Source: Terriglobus aquaticus (GTDB lineage Bacteria > Acidobacteriota > Terriglobia > Terriglobales > Acidobacteriaceae). From it: a stretch of 64,000 nucleotides of DNA. Positions 1-9,077 of the stretch are shown here, piece by piece. The DNA lies in the NCBI RefSeq assembly GCF_025685415.1, contig NZ_JAGSYB010000001.1, forward strand, positions 3,100,001 to 3,164,000. The letters are read 5' to 3'. How positions within the stretch are numbered: position 1 is the stretch's first letter; the number at the start of each line of letters is the position of its first letter. A program made the position numbers and the translations under genes. Below the pieces are notes generated by a model, which saw only the letters and a program-made list of their open reading frames with translations, was not told the DNA's origin and ran no database searches.

Positions 1-300
1 GCGCGGATGGGCGTGGACCAGATGGATTGCGTGTTGCCGACGCGCGCGGCGCGGCATGCGCTGCTGTTCACCAGCGAGGGGCGGCTGAATATTCGCGGGA
101 AGAAGTTTGCGGAGGACAGCGGGCCGGTGGACCCGGACTGCGCATGCTCCACGTGTCTGCGGTATTCGCGGGCCTATCTACGCCACCTGTTCCACACGGG
201 CGAACCGCTGGCTGCGACCCTGGCCAGCGTACACAACCTGCAGTTCTACCTGGATGCGATGCGGCGGGTGCGCGCGGAACTGCACGGCCAGGGGGATTGA
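1..300 (+). CDS. tgt: tRNA-guanine transglycosylase, C-terminal part (5' end outside window)
   Basis: Open from the first base in frame 1, so the gene begins upstream of the window. The visible 99 codons are the C-terminal zinc-binding end of queuine/preQ1 tRNA-ribosyltransferase, which exchanges guanine for preQ1 at position 34 of GUN-anticodon tRNAs. Support comes from the DCVLPTR stretch, the GRLNIRGKKF segment, the CACSTC cluster (CxCxxC zinc ligands) and the later His in SVHNLQFYL that completes the zinc site. Every expected zinc ligand is present and the protein ends at the usual place, so it looks intact. The next gene starts 113 bp downstream. Confidence 0.93.
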   Translation, partial: ARMGVDQMDCVLPTRAARHALLFTSEGRLNIRGKKFAEDSGPVDPDCACSTCLRYSRAYLRHLFHTGEPLAATLASVHNLQFYLDAMRRVRAELHGQGD

Positions 301-413
301 TCTGGCGCACAGGAGAGCCGCCTGTTTCCGCTGCGGCGGCAGAAGAGGCCGCAGTGGCGAGGCGTACGCGTTGCGGCGTGGCGGGCTCCTGATGTGGCGG
401 CGTCTTACAGAGA

Positions 414-758
414 GTGAAGGGGCGGATCAAGCGCAAGCAGGAGTGGGCGGAGGCAGAGGCGCAGGCGGCACGCGTCGCCGAGCCCGAACCGGTTTGCGCT
501 TTATGCGGCAGGCCGCTGGGTGCCCGGGTGGAGTGGCACCATCGCGTGCCGAAGAGCGAAGGCGGAACGGAGATGGTGCCGGTTCATCCCATCTGCCACC
601 GGACGATTCACGCGCACGTGTCGAACCATGATTTGGCCACGGTGTATGCCGACCTGGACGCCTTGCGCGGGCGCGAAGATATTCAGCGGTTCCTGCGATG
701 GATCGCGAAGAAGCCTGAAAACTTCAACGCGCCCACGCGGCGAGCGCGGGTGGAGTAA
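414..758 (+). CDS. HNH-type nuclease-like small protein
   Basis: 114 residues from a GTG start; a basic N-terminus (KGRIKRKQEW) leads into a compact HNH-like fold. Visible motifs are CALCGRP (one Cys pair), WHHRVPKSEGG (the HH of the HNH core), and PICHRTIHAHVS, with the Cys-His combination typical of HNH endonuclease zinc/metal sites. A helical tail (ATVYADLDALRGREDIQRFLRWIAKKP) follows. Standalone HNH proteins of this size are common as housekeeping or phage-derived nucleases; the substrate cannot be told from sequence. It lies directly after tgt on the same strand and could be co-transcribed. Family confidence is good; function is open. Confidence 0.72.
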   Translation: MKGRIKRKQEWAEAEAQAARVAEPEPVCALCGRPLGARVEWHHRVPKSEGGTEMVPVHPICHRTIHAHVSNHDLATVYADLDALRGREDIQRFLRWIAKKPENFNAPTRRARVE

Positions 759-976
759 GCGGAAGGAGCGACCAGACACTTTGCACACGGTCTTCCGCCA
801 CCTATCTAAATGCACAGGAAGCGGTCGCGTGCAGGTGAGAAGCATCGGATGGCGTGCCTGCGCATCACCCAACTTCCGCTAACGGCGTTTATCGTTCCCT
901 AAACTGACATCGCTTGCGGTGCATTAGCCTGTGCTTGATATGTAAAGTGGGAAGTACACGTTTGCTGGAGCCCTAG

Positions 977-1426
977 TTGCATCCAGACCCCTCTTCGACT
1001 TCAGAATCTCCCCTAATTGCGCTTGGCGATGTCATAGCAGAACGACGCTTTACCTTGTTTGAATCGTCCGGTGCGGCCCGGCTTATCTGGGTGCGCCTCG
1101 GACGCCCCGTGATGACTAATCAGAGAGGCGTTCCTCAAGAAGGGCAAGACACAAACACCTTTCGTTGTCCGTTTCAGATTTCAGGTCTCGACTGCGATGA
1201 CAGGGTCTTCGCTCCGTTCGGAGAAGATCCATTTGTGGCGTTGCAGTATGCCATTCATCTTGCGGGTGATGTTATCGAGAGCGGAGCCAAGCGACTGAAC
1301 CTTCAAAACCCTCTCGCAAGGGTGCGGGAACGCGCGAAGCCTGATCGGCCACATTTTGAAGATGCTGGGCGTGCCTCTTGGATATGGGAGTTTGATTCAT
1401 TACCGAACCTCACTTACGGCATCTGA
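977..1426 (+). CDS. Uncharacterised protein, possibly DUF6968-like
   Basis: 149 residues from a TTG start. No signal peptide or membrane segment. The central part (FRCPFQISGLDCDDRVFAP, then PFVALQYAIHLAGDVIES) has the look of the small DUF6968-type domain: a strand with a CPF/CPY motif, then an amphipathic helix rich in Ala/Leu. That family link is from memory and is tentative. Codon use is less G/C-biased at third positions than in neighbouring genes, and no operon partner exists: 218 bp separate it from the HNH gene, and a strong hairpin terminator follows. It may be a recent arrival. Start choice is uncertain because no clear ribosome-binding site precedes the TTG. Confidence 0.5.
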   Translation: MHPDPSSTSESPLIALGDVIAERRFTLFESSGAARLIWVRLGRPVMTNQRGVPQEGQDTNTFRCPFQISGLDCDDRVFAPFGEDPFVALQYAIHLAGDVIESGAKRLNLQNPLARVRERAKPDRPHFEDAGRASWIWEFDSLPNLTYGI

Positions 1427-1551
1427 CCACACTGCGAGATGTCGCCCTTTAGGTTTTACTATCCATAAGTCGGCTTCTCGGAAGGGATCTGTTCGGAGCG
1501 GGTGTTCCGAATGGCTGAAACGGGCTGCTTTCGCAGGTAGGACTGAGAGAG

Positions 1552-1575
1552 AAGGGCCGCTGGTGGCGGCCCTTT
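1552..1575. terminator. Bidirectional rho-independent terminator
   Basis: A perfect 9-bp GC-rich stem, AAGGGCCGC paired with GCGGCCCTT, followed by TTCC. It lies between the + strand orphan gene and the convergent pullulanase, so it probably serves both. Confidence 0.7.
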
Positions 1576-1599
1576 CCTCATTTGCTGGTGGCTTGCGGG

Positions 1600-4500
1600 C
1601 TACTCCCCCACGAAGACCGCCGTGGTCAGGGCCGGGACGGTGAGCGTTCCGGTCTTGTTGTTAGCGGTGGCGTTGCGTACGACCGCGTCGCCGGAGCGGC
1701 GTTGGATCGGGTGCAGCGCGAGGTGCTGGTTGGCGAGGGTGGCGGAGGTGAAGCTCTGCTGTGTGCTGGTGGCGTTGAAGACGACGACGATGTTGCTGTA
1801 GCCGCTGTAGCTGAGGCCGTTGGTGTTCGACAGCCGCATGACGATGAGGCCCGGCGTTTGTGTGGTGCCAGTATTGAGGAAGGTGAGGTTCTGCTGGATC
1901 TCCGGCGCGGAGGTCATGCGGAAGAGGCTGGAGCCGTTGCGGATTTTCAGGAACTCCTGGAAGGCAGTGGTGGTGGTGGCGATGTCGGCCGGGGAGGGTT
2001 GCAGGGCGGTGTTGGCGAGCAGCGGCTGCTGGAAGCTCCACTGGGATCCGTTCTGGCTTTGGATCGGCAGGCCGATGCCCCAGTTGTTGCCCTGGCCGGT
2101 CCAGTCGATCTTGTTGAACCAGTCGCCGGAGTCGTAGCTGTTCTGGTCGAGGCTCTTGGAGCGGAGCAGGTCATCGCCGGCCTGGAAGAACGGAATGCCC
2201 TGGCCGAGTTCTACGAGGCTCATGGCAAGCACTTGGCGGCGGGCGCGGGTTGCCGCGGGCTCCGTGGTGGCGGCCTTCACCTGGATGGCGTCGAAGATGT
2301 CCTGGTTGTCGTGAACGGAGACGTAGTTCACGGCTTCGACCGGCGACGCGGTGTAACCGGTGGGCTGGCCCTGGTAGTCCAGGCCGCCGCCGGTGTTCTG
2401 GTTGCCGGTGCTGTCGGTGAACTTGTAATCGCGCAGGTTGCCGGTAAGGCCGACGCGGATCCAGTCGGAGCGGTGCAGCAGCGTGGACTTCTGGTCAAGC
2501 AGCGGTGTGATGCCGCTGGTGTAGCTGCTGGGCGCGGTGAACAGGCCGGTGGCAAAGCCCTGCACGCGCTCGTCATCGAACGGGCCGCCGCCGCGAACGC
2601 CATCGCGGATGCGGTCGTTGAAGCTGCCGATGCCGGTGCCGTACAGATTGCTCTGCTGCGCGTTCACGCCCAGGGCGCTGTTGGCGGTCTCGCCGAAGCT
2701 GAAGCCTTCGCCGTAGATGTAGCTCTTCGAACCGTCGATGCCGTCCTTCGCCAGCGTGAGTTTGGCCAGAGCCTGGCGGATCGCCTGCAGGTTGGGGACG
2801 AAGGTGAAGCTCATGATGTCGAAGCGGAAGCCGTCGATCTTGTACTGCTTCGCATTCCACACTATGGCGTCCTGCTGCAGCTTGCCCATCATCAGGTGTT
2901 CGGTCGCGGTGTCGGCGCAGCAGGAGGCGTTCAGCAGAGCGCCGTCTGCGTCGAGTCGGTTGTAGTAGTTCGGAACGACCTCATCGAGGATGGAGTTGGA
3001 CGCCTCGCCAAAGCCGCTGGTGTGGTTGAAGACCACGTCCTGGATCACGCGCAGGCCGGCGCTGTGCAGGCCCATGACCATCTGCCGGTACTCCTTCACG
3101 CGGTTGTCGGGGTTGACGGCGTAGCTGCCTTCGACGGCGAGGTAGTGGTCCGGATCGTAGCCCCAGTTGTAGGCGTCGGAACCCTGCACGGCGGCGACGG
3201 CGGCCTGCTGCTGCTGGCTGTCCGGTGGCAGGCCGTTCAGGTTGGGTGTGGTCTTCCACGTCGACTTGTCTTCGTTGACGCTGTTGAAGTGGAAGGTGGG
3301 CAAGAGGTGGATGGCCTTGAGGCCGCTGTCGGCCAGCGTGCGCAGGTGGCGCATGCCGTCGGAGTTCGCGTCGGTGAAGGCGAGATAGGTGCCGCGATGC
3401 TCCTCGGGCACGGTCGCGTCGTTCACGCTGAAGTCGCGGACGTGCAGCTCGTAGATGCTCAGGTCGTTGACGCGGGCGAGTGCGGGGGCACGGTCAGCGT
3501 CCCAGCCCTGCGGCTGGTTGGTGTCGGCGGTGAAGTCGGTGATGCGGCTCTTAGAGCCGTTCAGAGCGAGGTCAGTGCTGTAGGGATCGCTGACGATGTT
3601 TTCGACGATGGAGCGGGTCGATGGAGCGTAGACCGTCTCGTCGAACAGGTAATACTTGCTGATCCACGAGCTGTCGAGGCGCGCGACCCAAACGCCGTTG
3701 TGGTTGCGCATGGGCAGGACCTGCGCGGGCGCGGTGTCGGTGGAGTTAGTGAAGAGCTGCAGCTTCATGGCCTGCGCCGTGGGCGCCCAGACCTTGATCT
3801 TCACGTCGCCGTCCTGCTCATCGGCGAAGTCGTTCCACTCGTCGTCGGCACTGCTGACGCCTTGCTTGCGGATGACGACGCCCAGCTTGCCGGAGTACGC
3901 GTACAGGTCATCGAGCACGCCTGCGTCCTGCACGCCGGTGGCGTAGCCCAGGGTGCCGTCCGACTTCAGCGCTTCGACGGCAAGCTGGCCGGTGAGCAGC
4001 TTGCGGTACTCAGCGGGTTTCAGATTGCCGCGCAGTTGCAGGGCGGTGTAGCCCTTCAGTTGCGGGAAGCGGGCAAGCTGCTGTGCGGAGAGCGTGCCGC
4101 CCGTGGTGAGCGGCAGGCCGCTGCCGGTGACGCCTTTTGCCGTGATGGTCATGCCGGCGTTCGGGCTGCTGACCAGGTAGAAGCTGGTGCCGGACGAAGC
4201 GTAGACGCTTTGAATCGCGATGGTGGTGCTGTCGATCCAGAACGCCTGCAGCTTGTAGAAGTTTGCGTTCAGCAGGTCGGCCGCGCTGGGTGGCTGCAGG
4301 TAGACGGTGGGATCGCCGGAGATGATCCAGGCCTCGTTGTAGAGGGCGACGTTGAGGAAGAGGTCGGCGGGTGTGTTCTTGGTGCCGGTCTGGATGTTGT
4401 GGACGATGAAGCCGAGGCTTTGCGCGTTGGGGATGAGCGCGACGTCGTAGTAGGCGCCGTAGCTGTCGGTGCCGGTCTGCTGCACGGGGCCGCCGTTGTA

Positions 4501-5043
4501 GTTGCCCTGGTCGGTGGCCGAGTCGCGGAAGCCGTAGACGGTCCAGCCGGTGTAGTTGTTGTCGGGCCGGAAGAAGTGGATGCGCGCGGTGTTGGCGGGG
4601 ATCGCCGGGTTCTTGTGGCTGGTGATGTCGGGCATGGTGGTGGTCAGGCCGACCACGCCGGATAGCTGGTAATACTCGTTGCCTTGGGCGGATGGATTAA
4701 TGTGCTCGTCGGGCCCGGGGTCTTTCTGGTCGCCACCGGCGGCGGTGGGGTTGTGCACGATGATGCCGACGTCCGTGGTGCCGGCGACGATGCCCACGTC
4801 ATAGAACGCGCCGAAGCTGTCGGAGCCGGACTGCTGCACGGGGCCGCCGTTGTAGTTGCCCTGGTCTTCGGTGGTGCCGCCAAAGGCGTAGACCGTCCAG
4901 CCGCCGTAGTTGCCGTCGCTGCGGTGGTAGTGGATGCGGACGTGATTCGCGGGAATGGGCGCAGAGGTTTGCGCGGTGAGGCCGCAGCCGAAGCAGGCAA
5001 AGACAACCGCAACAAGAACGAGCAGGCGAGCGGAAAGGCGCAC
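1600..5043 (-). CDS. pulA: Secreted pullulanase (GH13) with two CBM41 starch-binding modules
   Basis: 1147 residues, GTG start preceded by CCAGGAG. An N-terminal hydrophobic segment (residues 5-24) ending near LTAQ is a signal peptide, so the enzyme is exported. Two tandem CBM41 modules follow (about 30-135 and 150-245), each with the GNY.GWTVY signature. A GH13 catalytic barrel spans roughly 520-980, and a C-terminal domain like that of bacterial pullulanases ends the protein. Catalytic residues by motif: nucleophile Asp742 in GFRFDIMS, acid/base Glu779 in YGEGFSF, stabiliser Asp912 in VSVHDNQD. It should hydrolyse alpha-1,6 branches in pullulan or glycogen/starch limit dextrins outside the cytoplasm. 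It is monocistronic and convergent with the orphan gene at 977-1426. Confidence 0.93.
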   Translation of the reverse strand: MRLSARLLVLVAVVFACFGCGLTAQTSAPIPANHVRIHYHRSDGNYGGWTVYAFGGTTEDQGNYNGGPVQQSGSDSFGAFYDVGIVAGTTDVGIIVHNPTAAGGDQKDPGPDEHINPSAQGNEYYQLSGVVGLTTTMPDITSHKNPAIPANTARIHFFRPDNNYTGWTVYGFRDSATDQGNYNGGPVQQTGTDSYGAYYDVALIPNAQSLGFIVHNIQTGTKNTPADLFLNVALYNEAWIISGDPTVYLQPPSAADLLNANFYKLQAFWIDSTTIAIQSVYASSGTSFYLVSSPNAGMTITAKGVTGSGLPLTTGGTLSAQQLARFPQLKGYTALQLRGNLKPAEYRKLLTGQLAVEALKSDGTLGYATGVQDAGVLDDLYAYSGKLGVVIRKQGVSSADDEWNDFADEQDGDVKIKVWAPTAQAMKLQLFTNSTDTAPAQVLPMRNHNGVWVARLDSSWISKYYLFDETVYAPSTRSIVENIVSDPYSTDLALNGSKSRITDFTADTNQPQGWDADRAPALARVNDLSIYELHVRDFSVNDATVPEEHRGTYLAFTDANSDGMRHLRTLADSGLKAIHLLPTFHFNSVNEDKSTWKTTPNLNGLPPDSQQQQAAVAAVQGSDAYNWGYDPDHYLAVEGSYAVNPDNRVKEYRQMVMGLHSAGLRVIQDVVFNHTSGFGEASNSILDEVVPNYYNRLDADGALLNASCCADTATEHLMMGKLQQDAIVWNAKQYKIDGFRFDIMSFTFVPNLQAIRQALAKLTLAKDGIDGSKSYIYGEGFSFGETANSALGVNAQQSNLYGTGIGSFNDRIRDGVRGGGPFDDERVQGFATGLFTAPSSYTSGITPLLDQKSTLLHRSDWIRVGLTGNLRDYKFTDSTGNQNTGGGLDYQGQPTGYTASPVEAVNYVSVHDNQDIFDAIQVKAATTEPAATRARRQVLAMSLVELGQGIPFFQAGDDLLRSKSLDQNSYDSGDWFNKIDWTGQGNNWGIGLPIQSQNGSQWSFQQPLLANTALQPSPADIATTTTAFQEFLKIRNGSSLFRMTSAPEIQQNLTFLNTGTTQTPGLIVMRLSNTNGLSYSGYSNIVVVFNATSTQQSFTSATLANQHLALHPIQRRSGDAVVRNATANNKTGTLTVPALTTAVFVGE

Positions 5044-5207
5044 GGGGAAACTCCTGGACGAACGGGGGAATGCAAGCGGGGTTCGCAGCAGAGGAGCCTA
5101 CGGCGAGGAAAGATCGTCCGTCAATGGAGGTTCTGAGTCCGGCGCTCGCAGCCTACAATCAGGTGCGATCCTGTGAAGTTTTGCGCGAAAGAAAGGCCCC
5201 TGTTCCT

Positions 5208-7085
5208 TTGAAGAAAGTGCTTCCGGTTGTTGCCCTTGCTGTGTCCTGCGTTGTGCTGTCCGCCGCTGTTGCGGCTCAGCAGACGTCCACTGCGATCCAG
5301 ATCCACCTGGACCTGCGGGAGGCGCCTCGGAAGATCGTGCGGGCGGATGTGGACCTGCCGGTTGCGGCTGGGGCGGGGGCGCAGACCGTGGACCTGATCA
5401 CGCCGGAGTGGATCCCAGGGGCGCATGGACCGCGCGGGCCGGTGACGGACATTGTGGGTCTTCGGTTTGAAGCAGGCGGTCAGGTGCTCAAGTGGCATCG
5501 CGACCCGGTGAATGTGTACGAGTACCACGTGGAGGTGCCGGCCGGCGTGGCGGCGATTCATGCGCACCTGGATTCGCTGGACACGCGCAACGTAAATGGG
5601 ACGTATGCGGCGTTTGAATGGAACGGGGTGCTGTTGTATCCGGCGCATGTTCCGGTGCGGCAGATTGCGATTCAGCCGACGGTGACGCTGCCGGCGGGAT
5701 GGGGTGTGGGCACGTCGCTGCATCCGCTGGCCGCTGCCGATTCGAATCAGGCCGCGGGCGGCACCGTGAAGTACGCCGCGACCACGGTGGAGCTGTTGCA
5801 GGACTCGCCGGTGATGGCTGGAAAGTTCTTCCACGAATACGCGCTGAGCTCGGGAACGCCGCTGCCGCATTTTCTGGACGTGGTGGGGCCGACGGCGGCC
5901 TCGGTTCAGGTGAGTGCGGAGGCGCTGGCGAAGATGTCGCACCTCCTGCGCGAAGGCATTGCGATGTACGGTCCGCCGCACTACACGCAGTACCACTTCC
6001 TGGTGCTGATGAAGAACGGTGGTGGTGGTGGGTTGGAGCACCATGAGTCGTCGGACAACACGGTGCCTCTGAGCTTTTTCAAGGAGTACGACCCGGAGGT
6101 CGGCACGTCCGGCATCCTGGCGCATGAGTTCACCCACTCCTGGAACGGCAAGTTTCGCCGGCCCGATGGCCTGGCGACGCCGGACTACGCGACGCCCATG
6201 CAAAACAACCTGCTGTGGGTGTACGAGGGGCTGACGAACTACCTGGGCGACGTGCTGGCGGAGCGCACCGGCGTGATGACGGCGGCGCAGTACCGGCAGG
6301 AGCTGGCTCTAACGCTGGCACAGCAGGATGCGCAAAGCGGGCGAGCGTGGCGGTCCGTCGAGGACACCACGTTTATCGACGCGATGCCGCGCGGCGGCCG
6401 CGGATCGAGCTGGAGCAGTTGGAAGCGTGGCACGGATTACTACCCGGAGGGCTCCATCTTCTGGCTGGATGTGGATACGACTATCCGCAAGTTGACCGGT
6501 GATAAGAAGAGCCTGCGCGACTTTCTTCTGCTGTTCCTGCAGGCGGGCAAGCCGGGCGAGGTGCGCGTGGAGCCGTACAGCCTGGACGAGGTGGTGCGCG
6601 ATCTGAACGCGGTGGCACCGAACGATTGGGCAGGGTTCGTCCAGACCCGGTTGTACGACGTGCAGCCGCGCGTGAACGTGGAAGGTGTGGAGCAGGCAGG
6701 ATGGCGGCTGGAGTACACGCCGGAACCGACGCCGGAGATGGCAGTGGTGGCGGCCGAGGACCCGTCCATGGCGGCGTGGTTCTCGATCGGCCTTAGCGTG
6801 GGAACGGATGGCGCGATCGGCGATGTGGGCGTTGGGAGTGCGGCGGACAAGGCGGGCCTGGCACCCGATCAGAAAGTGGTCGCGGTGAACGGCAAGGTGT
6901 TCACGCTGGCTGTGCTGAACACTGCCCTGCGGAGCGCAGGGACGCTGCAACTGACGGTGCAGGAGGGCGATGCGCTGTCCGTGGTGCCGGTGAGCGCGGC
7001 CCAGGGTTTGCGGTATCCGCGGCTGACCCGGGTCCAGGGAACGCCGGACCGCATGGAAGAGATTCTGAAGCCGGTGACACGCTGA
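5208..7085 (+). CDS. M61 family glycyl aminopeptidase with C-terminal PDZ domain
   Basis: 625 residues from TTG at 5208, the start that puts a typical signal peptide (KKVLPVVALAVS..VAAQ) at the N-terminus; the frame is open back to 5070 and GTG at 5163 is an alternative. The gluzincin site is HEFTH with His306, Glu307 and His310; the third zinc ligand is probably Glu340 in WVYEGLTNY. The following FRRP..LATPDY segment and the C-terminal PDZ-like region (residues ~540-610, GVGSAADKAGLAPDQKVV) match the M61 layout. It should cleave N-terminal Gly/Ala residues from peptides in the periplasm. It is divergent from pulA, with about 160 bp between the starts. Confidence 0.9.
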   Translation: MKKVLPVVALAVSCVVLSAAVAAQQTSTAIQIHLDLREAPRKIVRADVDLPVAAGAGAQTVDLITPEWIPGAHGPRGPVTDIVGLRFEAGGQVLKWHRDPVNVYEYHVEVPAGVAAIHAHLDSLDTRNVNGTYAAFEWNGVLLYPAHVPVRQIAIQPTVTLPAGWGVGTSLHPLAAADSNQAAGGTVKYAATTVELLQDSPVMAGKFFHEYALSSGTPLPHFLDVVGPTAASVQVSAEALAKMSHLLREGIAMYGPPHYTQYHFLVLMKNGGGGGLEHHESSDNTVPLSFFKEYDPEVGTSGILAHEFTHSWNGKFRRPDGLATPDYATPMQNNLLWVYEGLTNYLGDVLAERTGVMTAAQYRQELALTLAQQDAQSGRAWRSVEDTTFIDAMPRGGRGSSWSSWKRGTDYYPEGSIFWLDVDTTIRKLTGDKKSLRDFLLLFLQAGKPGEVRVEPYSLDEVVRDLNAVAPNDWAGFVQTRLYDVQPRVNVEGVEQAGWRLEYTPEPTPEMAVVAAEDPSMAAWFSIGLSVGTDGAIGDVGVGSAADKAGLAPDQKVVAVNGKVFTLAVLNTALRSAGTLQLTVQEGDALSVVPVSAAQGLRYPRLTRVQGTPDRMEEILKPVTR

Positions 7086-7135
7086 GGCGGGAACGGTTGT
7101 TCGCAGGAAAGCTTCCAAGGCCCAGTGCAAAGTGA

Positions 7136-7163
7136 AAGGGACACAGCGCTTGCTGTGCCCCTT
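7136..7163. terminator. Rho-independent terminator between convergent genes
   Basis: 12-bp stem (AAGGGACACAGC / GCTGTGCCCCTT, one mismatch) with a GCTT loop, between the M61 peptidase and the convergent DUF4097 gene. Its CACAG/CTGTG core recurs in the hairpin at 8157-8182. Confidence 0.7.
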
Positions 7164-7200
7164 CTCCATCGATACGGACGCGCCCGCGGAGTGGATCGGC

Positions 7201-8052
7201 CTAGAGCGAGCGCAGAGCTACGCTGCCGCTGCCCGTGGTGACGCGCAGCGAGGGGCCGCCGCCGTTGAGGGTGCCGGTGAGCGTATGTTTGTCCACGTCA
7301 CCGCGAACGGTGATCGGTAGATCGCTGTGGATGCTGCCGGAGCCGGTGTTCACTTCGAGGTTGGCGCGGGTGGAGGGGGCCACGCGGATGTCGATGGAGC
7401 CGCTGCCCGCTTCGATGAGAGCTCCGCTCTGGATGGTGGAACCCTGCGCGAGGGCGAGGTGGATGCTGCCGCTGCCGGTGCTCAGGCGGTGCAGGACGAC
7501 GGAGCCGTCCGCATCGATGGTGCCTGAACCGGTTTGTGCTCCCAGGTCGCCATGGATGCTGCGCAGGTGAAGGCTGCCGCTGCCCGTGTCAGCCTTCAGC
7601 GCGCCGTCGATCTGCTCGCCCGTGATGCTGCCGCTGCCGCTGTGCAGTTCCTGCCGGCCGTGGACGCCGCCCAGATAGACCGAGCCGCTGCCGGTGGAGA
7701 GGTTCGCATCGGTTTCGGTGGGAACCTCTACGGTGATTTCGGGACCGCGGGACCAGCCGTGGAACCAGCCGCCGAAGGGCTTGCGCTTGAGCTCGAAGCG
7801 AACGGTGTTGCCGCTCTGATTCTGCTTCAGGTCGTACCGCTCGGGATCGGCATCGTGGAAATCGACGCGGACCCGGACCGCCGTGCAAGAGCCGCAACTG
7901 GCGGCGTGGATCGAAGCGTCGTCCGCGGTGAGCTGCAGCTCGGCGTGGCCACCGACGGAGTAGTTCTTCTCCACCACTTTGCCTTGCGCGTACAGGAGGG
8001 GTGCGGTGCAGGCAAGCAGGGCAACGGGAAGGGTACGCGCGAACGGGGCCAT
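7201..8052 (-). CDS. Secreted DUF4097-type beta-strand repeat protein
   Basis: 283 residues, ATG start with an AGGAGAC-like site just upstream. A signal peptide (MAPFARTLPVALLACTAPLLYAQG) precedes a repetitive region in which TGSGS or SGSGS recurs about eight times at intervals of about 20 residues. This is the pattern of the DUF4097 putative adhesin domain, a right-handed beta-helix-like stack. A possible disulfide pair occurs near the N-terminus (AASCGSCTAV). Such proteins are often found with PspC/anti-sigma systems, but none is adjacent here. A periplasmic or surface scaffold role is likely; ligand and partner are unknown. Confidence 0.82.
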   Translation of the reverse strand: MAPFARTLPVALLACTAPLLYAQGKVVEKNYSVGGHAELQLTADDASIHAASCGSCTAVRVRVDFHDADPERYDLKQNQSGNTVRFELKRKPFGGWFHGWSRGPEITVEVPTETDANLSTGSGSVYLGGVHGRQELHSGSGSITGEQIDGALKADTGSGSLHLRSIHGDLGAQTGSGTIDADGSVVLHRLSTGSGSIHLALAQGSTIQSGALIEAGSGSIDIRVAPSTRANLEVNTGSGSIHSDLPITVRGDVDKHTLTGTLNGGGPSLRVTTGSGSVALRSL

Positions 8053-8156
8053 GGGGAAGTCTCCTGCCAGAGTGATACGCGAAGCCGGGCCGCTGGTTCC
8101 CTGTTTTTTTACAAAGAAGGTGTGTCGTGGGACGGGTGCAGGTGACTCGGACGACG

Positions 8157-8182
8157 AAGGGCACAGCCGAAGCTGTGCCCTT
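8157..8182. terminator. Rho-independent terminator after the RlpA-like gene
   Basis: A perfect 11-bp stem, AAGGGCACAGC / GCTGTGCCCTT, around a CGAA loop, 23 bp beyond the stop codon of the RlpA-like gene on the - strand. Confidence 0.68.
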
Positions 8183-8204
8183 GTGGGGATCGGTCGCCGT
8201 CGGC

Positions 8205-8924
8205 TTAGCCCTGGTCCGGGCTGCGCAGCACTTCCAGCTTCACGTTTGCGGTGCCGGCGCGCAGAATGCCGAGCTGTTCGGCGGCGGCGCTGGACAGGTC
8301 GATGATGCGGCCGGGAGCGAGCGTGCCGCGGTCGTTGATGCGGACCACGACGGAGCGGCGGCTGTGCAGGTCGGTCACGCGCACGACGGTGCCGAGCGGC
8401 AGAGTCTTGTGTGCGGCGGTCAACTCGTGCTCGTCAAAGATTTCGCCCGAAGCGGTGGTGTGGCCGTGCAGCACGGAGCCGTACCAGGTGGCGATGCCAC
8501 GAAGGGGGTTGGCGAGGGCGGCCAGGGGCTTGCCGAGTGCGGTCAGCGGGCGCTCGATACTGCGAATGGGGTGCAGGTCACCGAACTGATCGCCAAGCTT
8601 GTTCAGGTGCAGAGCTTCGACGAACCGGTTGTGCTTCTTGTTGACGGAGGCGCTGGCTATGGCCTGGGCCGCAGTGGGCACGTGCGTCAGCGCTACCGGC
8701 GGAGCAGCAAGCGGGGCCGGCGTTTCAGAATGATTCGCTGTGGTCAGGGAGATGGCGGCAGCAGCCGTGGCGGAGCCAGCAAGCAGCGCGGTAGTAAGAA
8801 AGCGGCGGCGGCCAAGGAGGCGAAGCGCGGCGCGCAGGTGGAACGCGGGACGGTGGAGGAAACGCGAAATCGAGGTGTGCTTGGGGGCGGTTACCGGGTC
8901 TTTTCCAGTGCGATTGCTGATCAA
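8205..8924 (-). CDS. RlpA-like protein with double-psi beta-barrel domain
   Basis: 239 residues from TTG at 8924, chosen because GCAGGAACC precedes it at good spacing; the frame is open to 9167, but that extension is low in hydrophobic residues and overlaps the divergent promoter region. A long basic N-terminus precedes a membrane or signal segment (FLTTALLAGSATAAAAISL), a linker, and a C-terminal DPBB domain with the RlpA hallmarks: GIATWYG, TASGE, LPLGTVVRVT, VVVRINDRG and the conserved Asp of NDRG, then GRIIDLSSAAA. RlpA enzymes are septal lytic transglycosylases acting on denuded glycan strands. No SPOR domain is present, so septal targeting is unproven. Confidence 0.85.
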   Translation of the reverse strand: MISNRTGKDPVTAPKHTSISRFLHRPAFHLRAALRLLGRRRFLTTALLAGSATAAAAISLTTANHSETPAPLAAPPVALTHVPTAAQAIASASVNKKHNRFVEALHLNKLGDQFGDLHPIRSIERPLTALGKPLAALANPLRGIATWYGSVLHGHTTASGEIFDEHELTAAHKTLPLGTVVRVTDLHSRRSVVVRINDRGTLAPGRIIDLSSAAAEQLGILRAGTANVKLEVLRSPDQG

Positions 8925-9077
8925 AATGGTTCCTGCAAGAGGAAGTCGAACAAGGGGTGTTGCGCGAGAACGAGGTTCTATGTTGCTGTGGTCACAGGGA
9001 CGCTGTTTGCTCTGAGTCTTAGCCGGCGCCCTTCCTGAAAGAAAAGTTCGCACGGTCCTGTAAAACCGGCTCGAGCA

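Noticed and set aside
1582-4665. Very long open frame on the + strand opposite the pullulanase
   Set aside because: It is the antisense shadow of a high-GC gene: composition is Val/Gly/Ala/Asp only, no motif, and the - strand gene has all GH13 catalytic residues.
7301-7700. Repeated CCGCTGCCG-like DNA, resembling a repeat array
   Set aside because: The repeats encode the TGSGS strands of the DUF4097 protein at protein-level spacing and are not identical; not CRISPR.
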